A stretch of 64,000 nt of DNA from Cronobacter turicensis z3032. GTDB taxonomy: Bacteria; Pseudomonadota; Gammaproteobacteria; Enterobacterales; Enterobacteriaceae. The notes under the pieces are model-generated. The model was not told the DNA's origin and did not search any database. It saw only the letters and a list, made by a program, of their open reading frames with translations. A program made the translations under genes and the position numbers. Numbering within the stretch: position 1 is the stretch's first letter; each line of letters begins with the position of its first letter. Below are positions 60,106-64,000 of this stretch, in pieces. The stretch is taken from positions 3,848,074-3,912,073 of the forward strand of contig FN543093.2 of the NCBI GenBank assembly GCA_000027065.2, given 5' to 3'.

Positions 60106-62397
60106 TTAATGATGGCTATATGTGGAAGAAGAACCTGAAGAAGGTTCCGAATGGGTATCAGGATGATGATCCGGTTGCGGAGCTGGGGCTGGCATCGGAG
60201 TATGACCACCATTGTTATCCGGTTGCGGAGCTGGAGCTGGCATCGGAGTATGGCCATCATTATTATCCGGATTCGGAACTGGCCCGTTATCCGGGATATA
60301 ATCCGGCGTGATCGTACCTTGGTTATCTACCGCGCCGCTGATGGTGACACTCTTACCGTCAATCGTCGCGCCATTTGCATTTTTCAGGGACTGAACGGTA
60401 AAGCGGATATCGCTGTCGCTGCCGATAGAACCTGTGTTTGTCACGTTGTAGCCATGCCAGTTCAGCGCATCGCCTGCTTTAATGGCACCTTCGTTGACAA
60501 AGTTGGTCTTATCGGTTTGCACCGTCATCGCGCCGCCCGCAGTAATTTTGCCTTTGTTATAGTTGATCTCAGACTGGTAACTATGCGCATCACCTACGGT
60601 GAGCAATAAATCGCCCAAAGCTGTGATAGCCCCGCTGTTATTGAACATGCCGCTGGTATGAAGATTAACATTGTCCGCCTTGATTTCACCTTTACTGTCA
60701 GAGGAGAAATCATAAGCATTAATGTTGATATCCTGAGCCGCGGTCACTTTACCGTTGCCGTTGCTGAACTGGTTACGTTGATCAATAGTCAGCGATTTTG
60801 CAGCATCGATAACACCGTTATTGTTATTGATTTCCTGGGTGCTGGTGATGTGCAGATCGGTATTTTTTCCAGTAGAAACGATACGACCTGCTTCATTATC
60901 CAGCAATGCAGCATTAATAGTGGATTCACCCGTCATATAGTGAGAGTGGGTATTGTTGCCATCACTTTCACCGGCGTAAATCCCTCCCGCCTGATTTTCC
61001 CCTTTCCAGTTTGCACTGGCGACGAAATCATCACTGTTCGTGTTGACAAGCTTAGCGGCATTTAACGACAACGCTTTGTTGGCAGTAATCAGACCGCTAT
61101 TGTTATCAATGTTAGCCGTCTGGATATACATGTTGCCGTTGGAAGCAATCACGCCGTTCTCGTTTTTAATAGCATAAACGGAAGGATCCTCATGATTGCT
61201 GAAATTGTAGTTGACATTAAGATCCCCGTTACTGCTAATCACGCCGTTTCGGTTGTCGAGCGTAGCGCCCGTCAGAGACAGGTTGTCTTTAGATTCAATA
61301 ATACCGTCCGTATTATCGGCATTACCGCCATGAATGGAAACGTTATTACCAGAGATCTTACCGTTGTGGTTGTTGATATCCTGGTGTGTAGTGAGCACCA
61401 GATCGCCGGCATCAGAGCGGATTTCACCATTGCGGTTATCCAGCGACTGGCTATTAATAGAGAGCGCAGCGCCGGATGCAATCACGCTGTTAATGTTTTC
61501 AAGCTTACCGCTTGTCGAAATTGAAAGCCCATTTTGCGCAGTGATATCGGCATGATCCAGACGCACGCCCATACCATCTTCGGTACCCACCATCGTGATT
61601 TTACCGGCATACATAGAACCAAGCGAAGAGACATCCAGCGCTACAGTAGGCGCAGCGCCTTCGGCTTTAATCTTTTCTTTTGTACCATTCATATTGATAC
61701 GATTTGCACCCGTGATGATGTTCAGGTTATTTGCCTGAAGCTTCGCATTCACTTGTACAGAGCGTGCGTAAATATCCGTCATCTGCGGTTTCGCGGCATT
61801 ATTAACATCCATGCCAGCACCAGTGATAGTTACCTGCCCTTTCTGAACGTCAAAACCGGTCAGTTTGCCCGTATCATCGAAATTCGCCGTACCGGTGGCC
61901 AGGGTAGCATGGTTGGTGTTAATAAAGCCGCAGCCGTTACAACTAATGCCTGACGGGTTGGCGATAATCACTTGAGCGGATTGCCCTGCCACTTCTACCA
62001 TGCCATTCAACTGACTCGGATCGGAGGAACGCACTTCGTTAAGGATAATCGTTGCGCTGTTACCTGCCAGATTAGCGTTACCGTTAATATTGCCAGCCTG
62101 CTGCGTAGACGTATTGGTCGTGCTGTTATTCAGCACCACACCATTTTTATCAACGTTAAACTCGGAATAAATATTGTGTGACACACCCTCACTGCTGGCC
62201 TTGTTAATATCAACAACCGTTGCGCCACTAGTACTGGTATGAATTCCCGGCTGGTTCGCAGCGCTGGTATCTGCGGTAATTGCCGCACCGGCGCTTTGCA
62301 CCATGCCTAATGCCAAAAGCGTGGCGAAACAGACTGGGCCCATTTTAGCTCGCAACTCTTTCGGGGCGCGAAAGGTTGATCCATTTTTATTTTTCAT
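60106..62397 (-). CDS. Short two-partner-secretion exoprotein (filamentous haemagglutinin-like TpsA)
   Basis: A secreted beta-helix protein (763 aa, far shorter than most TpsA adhesins). A signal peptide runs to about A38 (MKNKNGSTFR...GMVQSAGA). The TPS secretion domain covers about 40-290, with NPSG at 147-150 and the paired cysteines C153/C156 in ISCNGCGFINTNHATLATG. Then come many degenerate repeats of the type LDNRNGxIxS typical of FHA beta-helices. The tail is unusual: two 16-residue repeats PDNN(D/G)GHTPMPAPAPQ, then a His/Ser-rich end (HHPDTHSEPSSGSSSTYSHH). No toxin domain is present. The gene is visibly more A/T-rich than its neighbours. Confidence 0.85.
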   Translation of the reverse strand: MKNKNGSTFRAPKELRAKMGPVCFATLLALGMVQSAGAAITADTSAANQPGIHTSTSGATVVDINKASSEGVSHNIYSEFNVDKNGVVLNNSTTNTSTQQAGNINGNANLAGNSATIILNEVRSSDPSQLNGMVEVAGQSAQVIIANPSGISCNGCGFINTNHATLATGTANFDDTGKLTGFDVQKGQVTITGAGMDVNNAAKPQMTDIYARSVQVNAKLQANNLNIITGANRINMNGTKEKIKAEGAAPTVALDVSSLGSMYAGKITMVGTEDGMGVRLDHADITAQNGLSISTSGKLENINSVIASGAALSINSQSLDNRNGEIRSDAGDLVLTTHQDINNHNGKISGNNVSIHGGNADNTDGIIESKDNLSLTGATLDNRNGVISSNGDLNVNYNFSNHEDPSVYAIKNENGVIASNGNMYIQTANIDNNSGLITANKALSLNAAKLVNTNSDDFVASANWKGENQAGGIYAGESDGNNTHSHYMTGESTINAALLDNEAGRIVSTGKNTDLHITSTQEINNNNGVIDAAKSLTIDQRNQFSNGNGKVTAAQDININAYDFSSDSKGEIKADNVNLHTSGMFNNSGAITALGDLLLTVGDAHSYQSEINYNKGKITAGGAMTVQTDKTNFVNEGAIKAGDALNWHGYNVTNTGSIGSDSDIRFTVQSLKNANGATIDGKSVTISGAVDNQGTITPDYIPDNGPVPNPDNNDGHTPMPAPAPQPDNNGGHTPMPAPAPQPDHHPDTHSEPSSGSSSTYSHH
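60171..60266 (-). repeat. Two tandem 48-bp repeats within tpsA
   Basis: Units 60171-60218 and 60219-60266 are about 90 percent identical. On the coding strand they encode PDNNGGHTPMPAPAPQ-type 16-residue units. A third, partial unit (cggattcgg...) follows. Such in-frame repeats can change copy number by slippage. Confidence 0.85.
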
Positions 62398-62768
62398 TGC
62401 TCATCCTTATGACTTTTCAATAAACTATACTTGGAACGCATACCTTGAAGATGAGTAACAATCTCAATCAACAGGCGTTTTTAGTATAGGTCAATCATAT
62501 ATCCAAATAATAAAACAAAGCGCTTTTCAGATGTTTGATCGTTATTATCGAGAATGATTATCTGTTATTAAAAAACAATTTCCTTGTTTTTTCTGGATAA
62601 AATAAAAATAATAACTATTAGAATAGAGTAAAATTACACATATATTTTTTATATAAAGCACAATTGATCAGGGCAAAAATCAGCGTTCTGATAAAATGAA
62701 TAATTCAAATAAAAAAAAATCCAGAAATGCAGCATTGCTGCGCTGCATTTCCTTCAGCGCGATGATGG
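62398..62768. promoter_or_regulatory. AT-rich tpsA promoter region with Fur-like box
   Basis: 371 bp, very A/T-rich. gagaatgattatc at 62550-62562 matches 12 of 13 positions of the Fur core GATAATGATTATC, with degenerate flanking arms. Iron control is common for TPS haemolysins and adhesins but is inference here. A plus-strand frame at 62696-62905 begins like a signal peptide (MNNSNKKKSRNAALL...AIPTIAG) but runs into the 3' end of yjbR and is probably not a gene. Confidence 0.45.
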
Positions 62769-63122
62769 CTATACCAACAATTGCTGGCGAATATGCTCCG
62801 GCAACTGTCCAACAACCTGCTGATACGACGCGTCGACCAGATAATAGATCTGCGAATCCGGCAATTCGCCATCGAGATAGATCGTGCTCCAGTGCGCTTT
62901 ATTAAGGTGTGCGCTGGGAAACACGTCTTTATGCTCCTGACGCAACAGTTCCGCCAGTTCCGGGCTGGTTTTCAGCGAGACGGCAGAACGATTGTTGGCC
63001 TCATGCACCATCGCAAACATGACATCGCCCACTTTAATTTGCGCAGCTTTCCACTCCTGGTGTTCGCTCTGTTCAGCGCCCGGTTTATTCATACAGAAAT
63101 CCAGCAAGTCCGAATTCGTCAT
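62769..63122 (-). CDS. yjbR: YjbR, MmcQ/YjbR family protein
   Basis: A 117-residue cytoplasmic protein of the MmcQ/YjbR fold, which resembles a DNA-binding domain; function unknown. The conserved core FAMVHEANNRSAVSLKTSPELAELLRQ and LNKAHWSTIYLDGELPDSQIYYLVDASYQQV match E. coli YjbR. It overlaps yjbQ by 4 bp (ATGA), so the two are coupled. The C terminus (RQQLLV) ends at the junction with A/T-rich sequence leading to tpsA. Confidence 0.94.
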   Translation of the reverse strand: MTNSDLLDFCMNKPGAEQSEHQEWKAAQIKVGDVMFAMVHEANNRSAVSLKTSPELAELLRQEHKDVFPSAHLNKAHWSTIYLDGELPDSQIYYLVDASYQQVVGQLPEHIRQQLLV

Positions 63123-63541
63123 AAAGATTCTCCTTGAAGCGTCGCGATTATCCGACGCGAACCGCCATGGTTACGATGTTCCCCAAGCCAGATCCCCTGC
63201 CAGGTGCCGAGCAGCAGATGCCCCTGCTTGACCGGCAATATCAGAGAAACGCCCAGCGAGGAGGATTTAATATGCGCGGGCATATCGTCCGGCCCCTCAT
63301 CATCATGCTCGTAAAGTGCGTTATCGGGCACGGCACTGAGAAAATGACTCTCCATATCGCGACGTACCGAAGGATCGCAATTTTCATTGAGCGTCAAAGA
63401 GGCTGAGGTGTGCTGAAGTAAGAGATGTAGTAACCCGACCTGCACCTGTGAAAGCGCGGGAAGCTGGCTGACGATTTCATCAGTGATCAAGTGGAAACCC
63501 CGCGGCCTGGCTTTTAATCCCAGGGTTTGTTGAAACCACAT
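63119..63541 (-). CDS. yjbQ: YjbQ, UPF0047 family protein
   Basis: A 140-residue protein of the UPF0047/YjbQ family, which has weak thiamin-phosphate-synthase-like activity in E. coli; its physiological role is unknown. Family motifs LLHLLLQHTSASLTLNENCDP, MPAHIKSSSLGVSLILPVKQGHLLLGTWQGIWLGEHR are intact. Its stop overlaps the yjbR start. Confidence 0.95.
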   Translation of the reverse strand: MWFQQTLGLKARPRGFHLITDEIVSQLPALSQVQVGLLHLLLQHTSASLTLNENCDPSVRRDMESHFLSAVPDNALYEHDDEGPDDMPAHIKSSSLGVSLILPVKQGHLLLGTWQGIWLGEHRNHGGSRRIIATLQGESL

Positions 63542-63670
63542 ACGCTGCTCCCTTAAAAATAGTGATCTTCTAAGTGTGCAGGCTGAGCGGCAAAAGGCAA
63601 AATTTCGCTGGCATTCTGCTGTAATTTTACACAGCGCGCCAGCGAACAGGATAAAAACGATGTCAGGTCG

Positions 63671-64000
63671 TCAGTATTGCCACTGCATGGCGAAACCAAG
63701 CGTGACGGGACTGGTATGCATTTCCTGAGGTTTCATGAGCGGCACGCCAGCAAAAAGATCGTAGCCAAATTTACCTTTTACGCCGCGTACACCCAGTGCT
63801 GCACCCGCCATATGTTTGCCGCTCCAGTAATCATTTTTCGAACCTTTGACTTCGCCATAGTCGACGCCAAGATAGGGCTGCATCCCCCACTGCGGCAGGT
63901 TGAGATTAATGTCGTTACGCACATACCAACCCTTATCAGCGTAGATCGTCGTTTCGCCATCGAAACCACGCACCGTCCAGCGGTTGCCGATCGTGAATTT
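63671..64000 (-). CDS. TpsB-type outer-membrane transporter (ShlB/FhaC/HecB family), C-terminal part
   Basis: The last 109 residues of an Omp85-superfamily barrel; the 5' part lies outside the window. The frame is open to the window edge. It begins KFTIGNRWTVRGFDGE, where VRGF is the conserved tip of loop L6. Amphipathic strands follow (WYVRNDINLNLP, QPYLGVDYGEVKG, HMAGAALGVRGVKGKFGYDLFAGVPL), and it ends in MQWQY with a terminal aromatic, the signal for Bam-dependent insertion. It probably secretes the TpsA encoded at 60106-62397, although yjbQ and yjbR lie between them. Confidence 0.88.
   Translation of the reverse strand, partial: KFTIGNRWTVRGFDGETTIYADKGWYVRNDINLNLPQWGMQPYLGVDYGEVKGSKNDYWSGKHMAGAALGVRGVKGKFGYDLFAGVPLMKPQEMHTSPVTLGFAMQWQY

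Noticed and set aside
60171..60266. Tandem repeats as a possible CRISPR array
   Set aside because: The two 48-bp units are directly joined without spacers and are in frame within the tpsA coding sequence.

Overview
The window is a chromosomal segment of an Enterobacteriaceae genome. GC content is high in the genes. Nearly every housekeeping gene can be aligned from memory to the E. coli 93-95 min region (rsgA-psd-mscM-epmA-frdABCD-blc-sugE-ecnAB-efp-epmB-yjeI-groEL-groES-fxsA-aspA-dcuA-cutA-dsbD-yjdC-pheU, then yjcZ-crfC-yjdM, gltP, acs-yjcH-actP, yjcE-ghxP, soxRS, pdeC-yjcB, ssb-uvrA, yjbRQ). The gene set and the missing segments (no ampC between frdD and blc, no nrf operon between gltP and acs, phn operon reduced to phnH) suggest a Cronobacter-like genus. 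That assignment is inference.

Layout. 0-11 kb: the rsgA end, phosphatidylserine decarboxylase, the mechanosensitive channel MscM, the EF-P lysyl-transferase EpmA, the fumarate reductase operon with an FNR-type promoter, the lipocalin Blc, and the guanidinium exporter SugE/Gdx behind a guanidine-II riboswitch. 10.6-16.2 kb: a LuxR-type regulator, entericidins, EF-P and its aminomutase EpmB, YjeI, and groESL with a textbook sigma-32 promoter. With epmA nearby, two of the EF-P modification enzymes and their substrate lie within 8 kb. 16.3-25 kb: fxsA, aspA-dcuA (aspartate to fumarate and C4-dicarboxylate antiport, feeding frd), cutA-dsbD-yjdC, tRNA-Phe, a NicO-type metal exporter and a YghU-like GST. 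25-27.4 kb: divergent kduI and kdgT (pectin/glycosaminoglycan-derived sugar acids).

27.4-38.7 kb is the accessory-rich part. It holds crfC-yjcZ (dynamin-like), yjdM, a 700-bp AT-rich gap, an isolated phnH, yjdP, a translationally coupled Hsp90-like ATPase / TPR-repeat protein pair, and two tandem Hok/Gef toxin loci. 38.8-56 kb returns to core: gltP, acs-yjcH-actP, a Gfo/Idh/MocA oxidoreductase, yjcE, ghxP, a GST, soxR/soxS with an intact SoxR operator, pdeC, yjcB, an orphan small gene, a diguanylate cyclase and ssb. 56.3-59.1 kb is uvrA with an apparent one-base deletion that splits the reading frame. 59.2-64 kb holds a small lipoprotein gene and partner, then a short two-partner-secretion exoprotein (TpsA). 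Its likely transporter (TpsB, cut by the window end) is separated from it by the conserved yjbQ-yjbR pair.

The strongest candidate for an undescribed functional unit is the Hsp90-like/TPR operon. The next most interesting items are the orphan phnH, the split TPS locus, the tandem hok loci and the uvrA frameshift. All identifications rest on reading the sequence and remembered family features; no database search was run.
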